This document shows, one piece after another, positions 51,393 through 60,277 of a stretch of DNA of 64,000 nucleotides. The translations under genes and the position numbers were made by a program. Position 1 is the stretch's first letter. The number at the start of each line of letters is the position of its first letter. Location of the stretch: NCBI RefSeq assembly GCF_048820895.1, contig NZ_JBMERQ010000001.1:248001-312000 (forward strand), given 5' to 3'. The stretch is from Cribrihabitans_A neustonicus (GTDB lineage Bacteria > Pseudomonadota > Alphaproteobacteria > Rhodobacterales > Rhodobacteraceae). Under the pieces are notes generated by a model that did no database searches, had not been told where the DNA came from, and saw nothing but the letters and a program-made list of their open reading frames with translations.

Positions 51393-52316
51393 TTACCGCG
51401 CAGCGGGATCATCTATGACCAGATGATCCGCGTTCCACAGGGCCGGGCAAACTTCTGCCTCGGCATGGCCGTTGCGGAGTCTGCGGCACGCCCCAACTGG
51501 AATATCTTGAGCGATCAGCACGTAATCCGTCATCATTGCGGCGGTTTGCGGCGCTAGGGCCGCGTGGATGCCGTCCAGGGCTACCCCTGTATCGCAGGGA
51601 AGGAATACGCTCGCGCCGCCGACGCCAGTATCTGTCAGCGGTTGCCCGAAGGGCACCCCGACGGCGCCCAGAACGCACACGGCTGTCTGCAGTTCGATGG
51701 CGCGCGCCCGCGCGCAGCTGAAGACCCTGTTGTAGCCGGTTATCATGTCGGTCTTTGCCGGGATGATAACCAGGTCCAGATCGAGCTCTCCCAGACGGGA
51801 CCACAAGGCGGTGAATTCGCTGTCCAGACAGATAATCACGGCAACTCTCAGCCCGTTCCACGTAATCACGTTGATGGTATCGCCATGCACGGTGATGCCG
51901 CCGGCTCCCTGAGCTTCGAGCGGGGTCAGGCTCAGCTTGTCCTGGCTGTGGCGCGCGCCGCCGGGGGTGAGCAGCCAGGCGCGGTTCAGATAGGCCGGGA
52001 CGCCATTCACCGGAGCGGCGGCGAACGGGATCGTGCCGGGGAGAATGGAAATGCCCTGCCGCGCGGACATTGCTGCGATGGCATCCAGCGCGGACTCTCC
52101 CTGTTCGGCAAGCCATCCAAGGATTTCATTCGGGGGAAGGCCGGCAGGGGCAAAGCTCAGCCATTGGGCGCAGGCGAATTCGGGAAGCACCAGCATGTGT
52201 GCACCGCGCGCCGCTGTCTGGGCGGCCCGCGCTTCCAGCTGGGCAAGCCACACGCCCAGGTCCGGTACCGCGGGCTCAAGATTGGAAGCCCACAAGTCAA
52301 TCGAAACGTGCTCCAC
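51393..52316 (-). CDS. Carbon-nitrogen hydrolase (nitrilase family)
   Basis: 307 residues from the GTG at 52316, chosen because GGGAG lies 7 bases upstream; the longer frame begins with TTG at 52373 and has no such signal. The nitrilase triad is visible: Glu46 (VLPEFAC), Lys127 (QDKLSL) and Cys163 (IICLDSE). The family hydrolyses nitriles or amides or makes amide bonds; the substrate is unknown. No aldoxime or amide-related genes are adjacent. Confidence 0.85.
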   Translation of the reverse strand: MEHVSIDLWASNLEPAVPDLGVWLAQLEARAAQTAARGAHMLVLPEFACAQWLSFAPAGLPPNEILGWLAEQGESALDAIAAMSARQGISILPGTIPFAAAPVNGVPAYLNRAWLLTPGGARHSQDKLSLTPLEAQGAGGITVHGDTINVITWNGLRVAVIICLDSEFTALWSRLGELDLDLVIIPAKTDMITGYNRVFSCARARAIELQTAVCVLGAVGVPFGQPLTDTGVGGASVFLPCDTGVALDGIHAALAPQTAAMMTDYVLIAQDIPVGACRRLRNGHAEAEVCPALWNADHLVIDDPAAR

Positions 52317-52444
52317 TGATCGCTCCCTTTGAAATCGACTAATGGGAGATAGGGCCGCAAGGCGCAAAGACAACTGCGGCTTTAGGCTGCCCGGGGCGCA
52401 TATTCCGGGGCGGACGGCGCCCCTCCGCAGGGCTGCAGGCCCAA

Positions 52445-52469
52445 AAGCCCCGCCGGTCCGGCGGGGCTT
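52445..52469 (-). terminator. Rho-independent terminator after the FAD oxidase gene
   Basis: AAGCCCCGCC (52445-52454) pairs with GGCGGGGCTT (52460-52469), loop GGTCC. On the minus strand it is followed by TT, downstream of the 52563 stop. It may also work from the other side. Confidence 0.75.
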
Positions 52470-52562
52470 CTGTTGATGTGCTCGCGCGCATCCCTTGCCG
52501 GGCGCAATTGCTTGCGCCGAACGCCCTCCTGCGCCGCCTTGCCTGCGCGGGCAGCCGCGCTC

Positions 52563-53933
52563 CTAGGGCGCGATGTTCTGGTTGACCCGGAAGAGGTTGT
52601 CCGGGTCGTAGCGGCGCTTGACCTCCAGCAGCCGGTCGTAGTTGCCGCCGAAGTTGTCGCGCACACGGCCGGCATCATCCTCGTCCATGAAGTTGATGTA
52701 TCCGCCCGGTTCGGAATGCGGCGCCACAGCGTCGGAGTAGCCGCGCACCCACTTCTTGTGCGCAGCGTCGTCTGCCGGATCGTCCGATGCCGCCAGAATA
52801 ACCATCGAGAAATTCGCATCCCGGTGCCCGAAGGCCGTCGCGCCGGCATCGACGTCATGGCACGCTCCGTTGATCGGGTAGAGGTGCATGCCCGAGCTTA
52901 CGGTAGGCGCATCCGGACCGTGCCGGACGTGGGCGGCAATGGCCTCGTCGGTCAGCTCCTTCACGAAGTTGCCCTTCCAGTATTGCCGGATACCTGGAGG
53001 GAAAAGCCCGTCGAAAGCCGTGTTGATGGCGGGATAGGGAACCGGCCCGACCATCTCGGCCTTTACCTCTGCGACCTCGTGAAATGGCTTGAACTGCCGC
53101 TCGCCCTCGGCGGGGTCGCCGGACCAGCAGGCAACGATGGCGCAGAACATGTCGCCGTGCCGGTCTTCGGGAATGAACGGCAGCGGCGGCGCGATTTGGA
53201 AGGCCGGGAAGGCGCCCATTTCCCGGGGGGCATCCTTGATGTAGTCGCGGAAAAACCTGAAGACCGTCTCTGTCTCGCCGGGCTCGTAGAACATCGGCCC
53301 CCAGTAGACCGTATCCACCGGCTGAAGCTTGTACTCGAAGGAGGTGACGACACCGAAATTCCCGCTTCCGCCCCGGATCGCCCAGAAGAGGTCGGCATTC
53401 TGGTTTTCGTCCGCGACGAGCATTTTGCCGTCGGCGGTCACGATATCCGCAGAAATCAGGTTGTCGAGCGACAGGCCGTGCCCGCGCGCCAGGTAGCCGA
53501 TGCCGCCGCCGAGGGTCAGCCCGGCAATGCCGGTGGTGGAAATTATGCCGCCCGTGGTGGCGAGGCCGAACGCATGTGTCGCCGCGTTGAAGTCCCCCCA
53601 GGTGGCGCCGCCTTCAGCCCGGGCTGTCCGGGTATCGGGATCGACGCGGACACCGCGCATCCGCGACAGATCCAGGACCACCCCGCCATCGTTCGTGCCA
53701 AAACCAGGTCCGCTGTGACCGCCGCCGCGCACCGACAGGTCGTGACCGTTGTCGCGGGCGTAATTGACGGCCGCCATGACGTCCCCGGCATTCGCCGCCC
53801 GCACGATAATAGCGGGCCGCTTGTCGATCATGCCGTTGTGGACCTTGCGCGCCTCTTCATAGCCGGCGTCGTTTTCCGAGATCACATCTCCATGGATCAG
53901 GCCGCCGAGCTCGCTTGGTGAATTGGCCATCAT
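52563..53933 (-). CDS. FAD-binding oxidoreductase, berberine-bridge-enzyme type
   Basis: 456 residues. PCMH-type FAD domain with RPAIIVRAANAGDVMAAVNYAR and the covalent flavin His73 in RGGGHSGPG, then GLTLGGGIGYLARGHGLSLDN and DLFWAIRGGSGNFGVVTSFEY. The C-terminal BBE domain ends with NYDRLLEVKRRYDPDNLFRVNQNI. I see no Cys at the usual second attachment position (GIISTTGIAGLTLGGG), so a single covalent bond is expected. Relatives oxidise sugars, alkaloids or aclacinomycin-type substrates; the substrate here is unknown. Confidence 0.9.
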   Translation of the reverse strand: MMANSPSELGGLIHGDVISENDAGYEEARKVHNGMIDKRPAIIVRAANAGDVMAAVNYARDNGHDLSVRGGGHSGPGFGTNDGGVVLDLSRMRGVRVDPDTRTARAEGGATWGDFNAATHAFGLATTGGIISTTGIAGLTLGGGIGYLARGHGLSLDNLISADIVTADGKMLVADENQNADLFWAIRGGSGNFGVVTSFEYKLQPVDTVYWGPMFYEPGETETVFRFFRDYIKDAPREMGAFPAFQIAPPLPFIPEDRHGDMFCAIVACWSGDPAEGERQFKPFHEVAEVKAEMVGPVPYPAINTAFDGLFPPGIRQYWKGNFVKELTDEAIAAHVRHGPDAPTVSSGMHLYPINGACHDVDAGATAFGHRDANFSMVILAASDDPADDAAHKKWVRGYSDAVAPHSEPGGYINFMDEDDAGRVRDNFGGNYDRLLEVKRRYDPDNLFRVNQNIAP

Positions 53934-54244
53934 AGTACCCTCCCTGAATGGCCCGCCTCTGGGAGAAGCGGGCTGGTTTCGGAGGCGGCCAGCGGGATCA
54001 CCGGACTACGAGAAACAGTCGCAGGCGGGGAAGGCACCGGCCGGCTCATGATTCTGTGACCAGCTGCAATTATACCATAGGCCACGCCCAGGGCCGAGTT
54101 CGCTCCGCCTGCCACGCGGCTTTCTTCCGGCTTCTTCCTGCCTGCGCAGCGGCCGCATCTGCGGCAGTTCCGGGCGCTGGCAGGGACCGCCGCGGACCGC
54201 GCCCCTGCAAACAAAAAGCCCCGCCGGTGCGGCGGGGCTTTGGC
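53934..54244. other. Intergenic between FAD oxidase and RND pump genes
   Basis: 311 bases. Its left edge carries the FAD oxidase promoter and start region (AGGGAGGGTA just upstream of 53933), and its right end the terminator of the RND genes. No gene seen. Confidence 0.5.
54213..54241 (-). terminator. Rho-independent terminator of the RND operon
   Basis: AAGCCCCGCC (54216-54225) pairs with GGCGGGGCTT (54231-54240), loop GGTGC. On the minus strand TTTTTG follows, directly downstream of the RND permease stop. Confidence 0.88.
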
Positions 54245-57200
54245 CTATTCGGCGGCCCTCAGGCGGTTGGGGTCTGGTGTAGCTTCCCCGCTCACCGTCT
54301 CATCCGTGCCGGGGGCGGGCCAGAGGATTTCTGTGGTGGGCAGGCGGCGGGCCTTCTTGAACAGACGCGAGTCCTGCGCAATGCGGCTGCTGCGGCCGCG
54401 GGTGATGCGTGACAGCACCCGCCCCAGCGCCCGCATGTAGGTGGCGAACCAGACCCGGATCGCCAGAAGCGAAGGCGTCACCACCAGCGTCAGCACCGTG
54501 GCGATGCCCAGCCCGAAGACCACTGCCGTTGCCAGCTGTTTCCACCACAGCGCGGTCGGGCTGTCGATCGAGTAGCCCCCGTTGATGAAGTCGAGGCTGA
54601 TACCGAACATCATCGGCGCCAAGCCGGCCATGGTGGTGATGGTGGTGAGCAGCACCGGGCGGATACGGGCCTCGGCGGTGCGGATGATCGCCTCCAGCCG
54701 CGGCATCTTCTGGCTGAACTCCTGATAAGTGTCGATCAGAACGATGTTGTTGTTCACCACGATGCCTGCCAGCGCGACGATGCCGGTGCCGGTCATGATG
54801 ATCGAGAACGGCTGCTGCATCACCATCATGCCGATAAGCACGCCGGTGGTGGAGAGCACCACGGCCAGGAGCACCAGCACCGCGTTGTAGAAGCTGTTGA
54901 ACTGCGCCAGAAGGATCACAAACATCAGCCCCAGCGCGCCGGCGAAGGCCTTGGACAGGAAGGCGCCGGATTCCTCCTGCTCCTCTTGGTCGCCGGTCCA
55001 TTCCCAGGAGATACTGCGAGGCAGCGGGTCGGTTTCCAGCCATTCGGTGAGCTTCTGAATGCGCTCGTTTGCATTCATCTGAACGAGTTTGACCGTCGCC
55101 TTCCCCGTTTCGATCTGCTGGCGCACTTCATCCAGCGTGATAACGGAGGCGACCTCGGGCACGTTGAAGTATTGACGGGGTTCGCCAAAGAGCCAAGTCC
55201 GAAGAATACCGGTCTCTCCGATCAGCGTCACGTTGTATGGGTCGCCCCGGTCAACTTCTTCTTGGCTGACTTCGTACCCGAAGCCAACGTCCAATTTGCC
55301 GTCTTCCACGGGGTCGCCATCTTCATTTAGCGGAATGAGCTGCAAAATCTGAAGGCCCGGCTCCACGTCGGCCTTCACGTCATAATAGCGCTCTTGTTCG
55401 ATGCGGTTGATCTCGGCGAGTTTCGGCACCGGCTTGCGGGTGATGAAGTTGGAGAGCGGCACCAGCCCGTCCGCAGTGCGGACCTTCAAATTGTCGAGGG
55501 TGGAGAGGACCCGGTCTTCCTCGGGCAGGCGGACGCGGATCTCGATCTCCTCGTCGGAGGAGTCGACGCGCATGGTGTCCAAGAGGATGCCGCGGGTCAC
55601 CAGCTGCACCATCGCGCCCACGGTGGCCACATCGGCGCCGTAGCGGCCCGCTTCCTCCACGTCGACGTCGATCTGCCAGTCGATGCCCGGCAGCGGCAGG
55701 CTGTCTTCGATCAGGGTGAGGCCTGGAGTGTTCTCGAACCGCTCCCGCGCGGCGTTGGTGGCGGCGTTGAGATCCTCCCAGCTGTCGCCGCGCAGGCGCA
55801 GGTGCACCGGCTTGCCGGTGGCAGGCCCCTGTGCAAGCGCGCGCACCTCCACTTCGAAACCGGGCAGCTGGGCGAGCGCGGCATTGAGCTGATCGATCAC
55901 GTAATCGCCGTCGAACTCGGTCGCGGTGACCTGGCGCGTGACCAGCCCGCCGAGCCAGTCCTCGTCCTGGGTCGGGCGGTCCTCCCAGGGGATGATCTCG
56001 AATTGGACCTGGCCGATGGTGTCGGGCGGCAGCTGGGCGCCGGAGGCATCGGTATTGAGCCCGCCGTCGCCTGCAAAGGCAAAGACGTTGATGACGGCCG
56101 GGTGCGAAAGGATGACTTCCTCGGCCTCCTGCACCATCTGGTCCTTCTCGGTGAGCGAGAGGTTGCCGCGGGCGCGGACATAGGCGGTGGCCTGCTCCGG
56201 CTCGGATTCGACGAAGAACTCAACGCCGTAGTTGTTCTCGCCGAAGGTCTTGAACACCGTCATGATGGCAAAGGCGACAACCGCGATGGTCACCACCGGC
56301 ATTACCGGGTTGCCCGCGATGAACTTGATGACATGGCCGAAGGGCGTGTGGTGGTAGCCGGGGGCGACCTCCTTCGGAGTGCGGGTGATCTTCGCCGAGC
56401 TGAGGGTGATGGAGGTGGCGAAGGCCGACAGGATGAAGACCATCCCGCCCGCCAGCACGCCTGCAATGGGCGGGGTGCCTTCAGGCATCAGGTAGGCCGG
56501 GTTCAGCATCTGCATTGCGCCTGCAAACATGCCCCACATCGCCAGCGGTACCAGCGCCGCGCGCAGCCACCACGGCGCGACCATGCGCAGCGTGCGGGAG
56601 GCGCCGTCGAACAGGCGGCTGATGCGGCCGGTGACGCCGCCCATCACGGGCAGGTAGATCAGCGCCACCACCAGCGAGGCCGACAGAACGAAGATCAGCG
56701 TGACCGGCAGCATGCCCATGAACTCGCCCGGCACCCCCGGCCAGAACAGCATCGGCAGGAAGGCGCAGAGCGTCGTCGCGGTGGAGGAGACGATGGGCCA
56801 GAACATGCGCTGCGCCGCCTCCACGTAGGCGTGCATCGGGCCGGTGCCCTCCTTGATGCGCTTGTCGGCGTATTCCACCACCACGATGGCACCGTCGACC
56901 AGCATGCCGACAGCGAGGATCAGGCCGAACATCACGATGTTGGAGATCGAGATGCCCATCACGGCGAGGAAAGCGAAACAGAGGAGGAAGGAGGTGGGGA
57001 TGGCAAAGCCGACCAGAAGCGCGGCCCGGCTGCCGAGCGCCGACAGCACCACGATCATCACCAGCGCAATCGCGGTCAGCACCGAGCCTTCGAGCTGGCT
57101 CACCATCGAGCCGACCACGCGGCTCTGGTCGTTGGAGGTGCCGACGGTGACCGCGGCCTGCAGTTCGGGCGGCCACTTGGCTTTCGATGCTTCCAGCGTC

Positions 57201-58099
57201 TGCTTGACCAGCTCCACCGTGTCGATGAGGTTGTAGCCCTTGCGTTTGACCACCTGCAGCGCCACCGTGTCCTCGCCATTGAAGCGGGCGGTGCCCTCGC
57301 GGTCTTCGAAGGTGAAGTTGATCTGCGCCAGCTCGCCGAGCGTCACAACGCGGCTGCCGTTGGTCTTCACCGGCAGCTGGTAGATGTCCTGGACGTCGTC
57401 GAAGGAGGAGGGGATCTTGACCGCGAAAGTGCCCTGATCGGTCTCCACCTCACCGGCGGCGATCAGCTGGTTGTTGTTCTGCACCACATTGATGAGCTCG
57501 AGCGCGGTGACGTTGTAGGCTTCGAGTCTCAGCGGGTCGATCAGCACCTCGACCATCTCGTCGCGGTTGCCCGCGATGCCCGCCTCCAGCACTGCATCAA
57601 GTGCCTCAAGATCGTCCTGCAAATCCTTGGCAATGCGGGCCATCGTGCGTTCCGGCACGGCGCCGGTGAGGTTCACGATGACAATCGGGAATTCGGAGAA
57701 GTTGATCTCGTTGATGGTGTATTTTTCGGCGCCCTCGGGGAACTCGGCCTCGGCCTTGTCCATCGCGTCGCGCACGTCCGCCATCACCGCGGTCTTGTCC
57801 CAGCCGAACTCGAACTCCAGCGCGACGCCGGCATAGCCCTCCGCGGCGGTGGAGGTCATCTTGTCCAGCCCGTCGAGATCGGCGAGCTCGGTTTCCATCA
57901 CCTTGACCAGCAGCGTCTCCGAATCTTCCGCGGAGATGCCGGGGAAGGGGACGGAAATGAACAGCGCGGGGATTTCGATGTCCGGCTCGCCCTCCTTGGG
58001 CAGGCTCGAATAGGCAAAACCGCCGACAAGAAGCGAGATCATGATGAATGCGATCACCATGCGAGCCCGGTTGGCGGCCCAGCTGACGATGCCGGTCAT
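54245..58099 (-). CDS. RND efflux permease (AcrB/HAE-type)
   Basis: 1284 residues, longer than the typical 1030-1050. N-terminal helix (RARMVIAFIMISLLVGGFAYS), two large periplasmic loops and twelve predicted membrane helices. The helix-4 proton-relay region reads GMLVDGAIVVVEYAD with Asp402 conserved and Gly403 where AcrB has a second Asp. The second-half membrane helices LGLMFVILLAQFNSFYNAVLVLL and GIVALAGIVVNNNIVLIDTYQEF are typical. Uses the proton gradient to export drugs, with the adaptor encoded upstream; an outer-membrane channel gene is not adjacent. Extra length lies in the central cytoplasmic loop and periplasmic regions. Start overlaps the adaptor stop (ATGA). Confidence 0.93.
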   Translation of the reverse strand: MTGIVSWAANRARMVIAFIMISLLVGGFAYSSLPKEGEPDIEIPALFISVPFPGISAEDSETLLVKVMETELADLDGLDKMTSTAAEGYAGVALEFEFGWDKTAVMADVRDAMDKAEAEFPEGAEKYTINEINFSEFPIVIVNLTGAVPERTMARIAKDLQDDLEALDAVLEAGIAGNRDEMVEVLIDPLRLEAYNVTALELINVVQNNNQLIAAGEVETDQGTFAVKIPSSFDDVQDIYQLPVKTNGSRVVTLGELAQINFTFEDREGTARFNGEDTVALQVVKRKGYNLIDTVELVKQTLEASKAKWPPELQAAVTVGTSNDQSRVVGSMVSQLEGSVLTAIALVMIVVLSALGSRAALLVGFAIPTSFLLCFAFLAVMGISISNIVMFGLILAVGMLVDGAIVVVEYADKRIKEGTGPMHAYVEAAQRMFWPIVSSTATTLCAFLPMLFWPGVPGEFMGMLPVTLIFVLSASLVVALIYLPVMGGVTGRISRLFDGASRTLRMVAPWWLRAALVPLAMWGMFAGAMQMLNPAYLMPEGTPPIAGVLAGGMVFILSAFATSITLSSAKITRTPKEVAPGYHHTPFGHVIKFIAGNPVMPVVTIAVVAFAIMTVFKTFGENNYGVEFFVESEPEQATAYVRARGNLSLTEKDQMVQEAEEVILSHPAVINVFAFAGDGGLNTDASGAQLPPDTIGQVQFEIIPWEDRPTQDEDWLGGLVTRQVTATEFDGDYVIDQLNAALAQLPGFEVEVRALAQGPATGKPVHLRLRGDSWEDLNAATNAARERFENTPGLTLIEDSLPLPGIDWQIDVDVEEAGRYGADVATVGAMVQLVTRGILLDTMRVDSSDEEIEIRVRLPEEDRVLSTLDNLKVRTADGLVPLSNFITRKPVPKLAEINRIEQERYYDVKADVEPGLQILQLIPLNEDGDPVEDGKLDVGFGYEVSQEEVDRGDPYNVTLIGETGILRTWLFGEPRQYFNVPEVASVITLDEVRQQIETGKATVKLVQMNANERIQKLTEWLETDPLPRSISWEWTGDQEEQEESGAFLSKAFAGALGLMFVILLAQFNSFYNAVLVLLAVVLSTTGVLIGMMVMQQPFSIIMTGTGIVALAGIVVNNNIVLIDTYQEFSQKMPRLEAIIRTAEARIRPVLLTTITTMAGLAPMMFGISLDFINGGYSIDSPTALWWKQLATAVVFGLGIATVLTLVVTPSLLAIRVWFATYMRALGRVLSRITRGRSSRIAQDSRLFKKARRLPTTEILWPAPGTDETVSGEATPDPNRLRAAE

Positions 58100-59232
58100 T
58101 GGTTGATCTCCCCTGCGAGGCTCGCGTCAAGCGGCCGGTAGGTGGCTGCGACGGCGACGCCCTCGGTCACGAAATCCTGGCCCACGACGATCACGTTTGC
58201 GCGCTCCGGCAGTCCGCCGAGCCAGACGCCATCGGCAGAGTCGCGCAGGATGGTGACCGGGACAAAGCCGACGGTATTGTCCTCGCGCACGGTGCGCACG
58301 CCCAGGCGGCCCTCGTTGTTCAGCGTGAGCGCGGATTGCGGCAGCCGGTGCGCCAGCGTGCCTTCGGAGGAGACTGCGATGTCGGCGGTCTGCCCGTCGC
58401 GGATGCGGCTGCCGGGGTTGGGCACGGTGATCTCCACCTCGAACGTGCGGGTGGCGGGATCGGCGGCGCGGCTGATGAAGGTAACCTGGCCTTCGATCAG
58501 CTGGCCGGTGGACAGTTCAGCGCGGGCGGCAGCGCCGAGTTCGACCTTGTTCACTTCGGCTTCCGGCACAAAGCCCACCAGCTTGATGGTGTCGAGCTGA
58601 ATCACCGTGGCGCAAAGGCTGCCGGGCAGCATCAGGCTGCCAAGTTCGGCAGCGTCACTTTCCAGAAGGCCTGCAAAAGGTGCCTTAACGGTGAGCCGCT
58701 CGATCTCGCGCTCGGCGGCGGCAACGGCGGCCTGGGCGGCGCGCTCGGCCGCCTCGGCAGCTGCGAGGCGGGTTTCGGAAGCATAGCCGCCCTTGGAGAG
58801 TTTGGAGGCTGCGGTGAAGTTGATCTCGGCCTCCTTCAGCCTTGCTTGCGCTTCCAGCAGGGTGGCGTTGCGGGTGCCGGGGTCGAGCCTGCACAGCACA
58901 TCGCCCGCGGCGACCTCCGCACCCTTCCGCAGCGGCTCGGAGATCACGGTGGAGGTGGTCTCGGCCCGGACTTCCACCTGGCGCAGGGCCTCGGTTTCGC
59001 CACGCAGGATCACCGCGCTGCCGATGGTGCGGGCCTTGCTTTCGATGGCGACGACACCGATGCGGCCGGTATCTCCGGTGTCTTCTCCGGGAACGGGCTG
59101 GGCCGCCTGAGGGGCGGGTTCCGCGGCCGCGGCCTCGCCGCGGGCAAAGGCCAGCAGGCTGTCGCGCTCGATTACCAGGAGATAAAGCGCTCCGGTCACC
59201 ACGGCGGCGGTCAGCAACGGTACGATACGCAT
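58096..59232 (-). CDS. RND efflux periplasmic adaptor (membrane fusion protein)
   Basis: 378 residues from the ATG at 59232 (AAGG about 6 bases upstream; a longer frame to 59286 lacks this). N-terminal anchor (VPLLTAAVVTGALYLLVIE), lipoyl half-motif RQVEVRAETTSTVISEPLRKGAEVAAGDVLCRLD, a long alpha-hairpin (LEAQARLKEAEINFTAASKL to AAAEAAERAAQAAVAAAER), second lipoyl half and a beta-barrel domain. Couples the RND permease to an outer-membrane channel. First gene of the operon; a palindrome lies upstream. Confidence 0.92.
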   Translation of the reverse strand: MRIVPLLTAAVVTGALYLLVIERDSLLAFARGEAAAAEPAPQAAQPVPGEDTGDTGRIGVVAIESKARTIGSAVILRGETEALRQVEVRAETTSTVISEPLRKGAEVAAGDVLCRLDPGTRNATLLEAQARLKEAEINFTAASKLSKGGYASETRLAAAEAAERAAQAAVAAAEREIERLTVKAPFAGLLESDAAELGSLMLPGSLCATVIQLDTIKLVGFVPEAEVNKVELGAAARAELSTGQLIEGQVTFISRAADPATRTFEVEITVPNPGSRIRDGQTADIAVSSEGTLAHRLPQSALTLNNEGRLGVRTVREDNTVGFVPVTILRDSADGVWLGGLPERANVIVVGQDFVTEGVAVAATYRPLDASLAGEINQ

Positions 59233-59547
59233 GTCGGGCCTTTCCTTACGTCTTGCCCGCATCCCGGCGGGGCAGCCTGGGGTCATTCGCGGCCCGGTGG
59301 CGTGCGGCTGCGGGCGTCGCGCGAATGTGATAGGAGTGATATAGGCGATGTCCAGACTAAACTAAGTAGTTTAGATCACATTTCTCCCCCTTTCCCGCTC
59401 CGGCGGCGCGATTTGCCGCACAAGGGGCGCAAAACCGGCCGTTCTGCCGCTCCGCAACGGGCCACTTGGCTTGTCCGGGCGGGCAGGGTATGAGGGGCGC
59501 AACCTATTCAATACCCGGCACTTGCCGCGCAGACGCAGAGGCCCCGC
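59233..59547. promoter_or_regulatory. Divergent promoter region, RND operon and YfgM-like gene
   Basis: 315 bases between divergent genes. It contains the 18-bp palindrome, and a TATA-rich stretch (CCTATATCAC on the minus strand, 59328-59345) that may be the -10 region for the RND genes. No gene seen. Confidence 0.5.
59357..59374. promoter_or_regulatory. Palindromic operator candidate upstream of the RND operon
   Basis: CTAAACTAAGTAGTTTAG is a perfect inverted repeat (8-bp arms, 2-bp centre), 125 bases before the adaptor start. Such AT-rich palindromes in efflux promoters are often TetR-family repressor sites. No tetR gene is in the window. Confidence 0.6.
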
Positions 59548-60219
59548 ATGAGCGACACCGACAGCTTTATCGATGAGGTGACCGAAGAGGTCCGCCGCGA
59601 CCGGCTCTTCCTGATGCTGAAGCGCTACGGCTGGATCGGCGGCGTGGCGGTGGCGCTGATTGTCGGCGGCGCGGCCTACCGCGAGTATTCCAAAGCCCAG
59701 GAGACCGCGGCAGCGCAGGCGCTGGGGGATGCAGTGTCGGCGGCACTGGAAACCGAAGACAGCGCCGCGCAGGCCGAAGCGCTTGCGGCGGTTGCCGCCG
59801 AAGGCGAGGGCGGGGCGGCAATTGTCGCGATGCTGAGAGCGGGCGCGCTGGCCGAGGCCGGGCAGACCGGGGAGGCGGTGGCAGCGCTGGAGGCGGTTGC
59901 AAGCAACGGCGATCTGCCGCTGATTTACCGCCATGTCGCAAGTTTCAAGGCGCTGAACCTGCAGGCCGAAACCTTGAGCCCCGAGGACCTGCGCCTGCAA
60001 TACGAGGCGCTGGCCCAGCCCGGCGCGCCGCTCGCGCCGCTGGCTTCGGAACAGCTGGCGCTGCTGGACATCCGGGCGGGTGAAACCGACGCCGCAATCG
60101 AGCGCCTGCGCGCCATTGCCGGTGATGCCGCCGCCGGTGCGGACTTGAAAGAGCGCGCAACTCAGGTAATCGTTGCGCTCGGCGGCGCGGCCGATGCGGA
60201 CGCGGCGCCCGGGGGATAA
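59548..60219 (+). CDS. YfgM-like tetratricopeptide membrane protein
   Basis: 223 residues. A short cytoplasmic N-terminus (FIDEVTEEVRRDRLFLMLKRYG), one membrane helix (WIGGVAVALIVGGAAY), then a periplasmic TPR-like domain (TPR_21 type) rich in Ala and Glu. E. coli YfgM associates with the SecYEG translocon and periplasmic chaperones and is also encoded just before bamB and der; the same order here supports the assignment. The role is by analogy. Confidence 0.85.
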   Translation: MSDTDSFIDEVTEEVRRDRLFLMLKRYGWIGGVAVALIVGGAAYREYSKAQETAAAQALGDAVSAALETEDSAAQAEALAAVAAEGEGGAAIVAMLRAGALAEAGQTGEAVAALEAVASNGDLPLIYRHVASFKALNLQAETLSPEDLRLQYEALAQPGAPLAPLASEQLALLDIRAGETDAAIERLRAIAGDAAAGADLKERATQVIVALGGAADADAAPGG

Positions 60220-60277
60220 CAGTCAGCGCAGCGGCATTTCCGGCTTCGCAACAAAAAAAGGCAACAAGGGCAGGGCA

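Noticed and set aside
55394..58141. 915-codon plus-strand open frame opposite the RND permease
   Set aside because: Same effect: an antisense frame of a well-supported transporter gene, with a His/Asp/Arg-rich unlikely protein.
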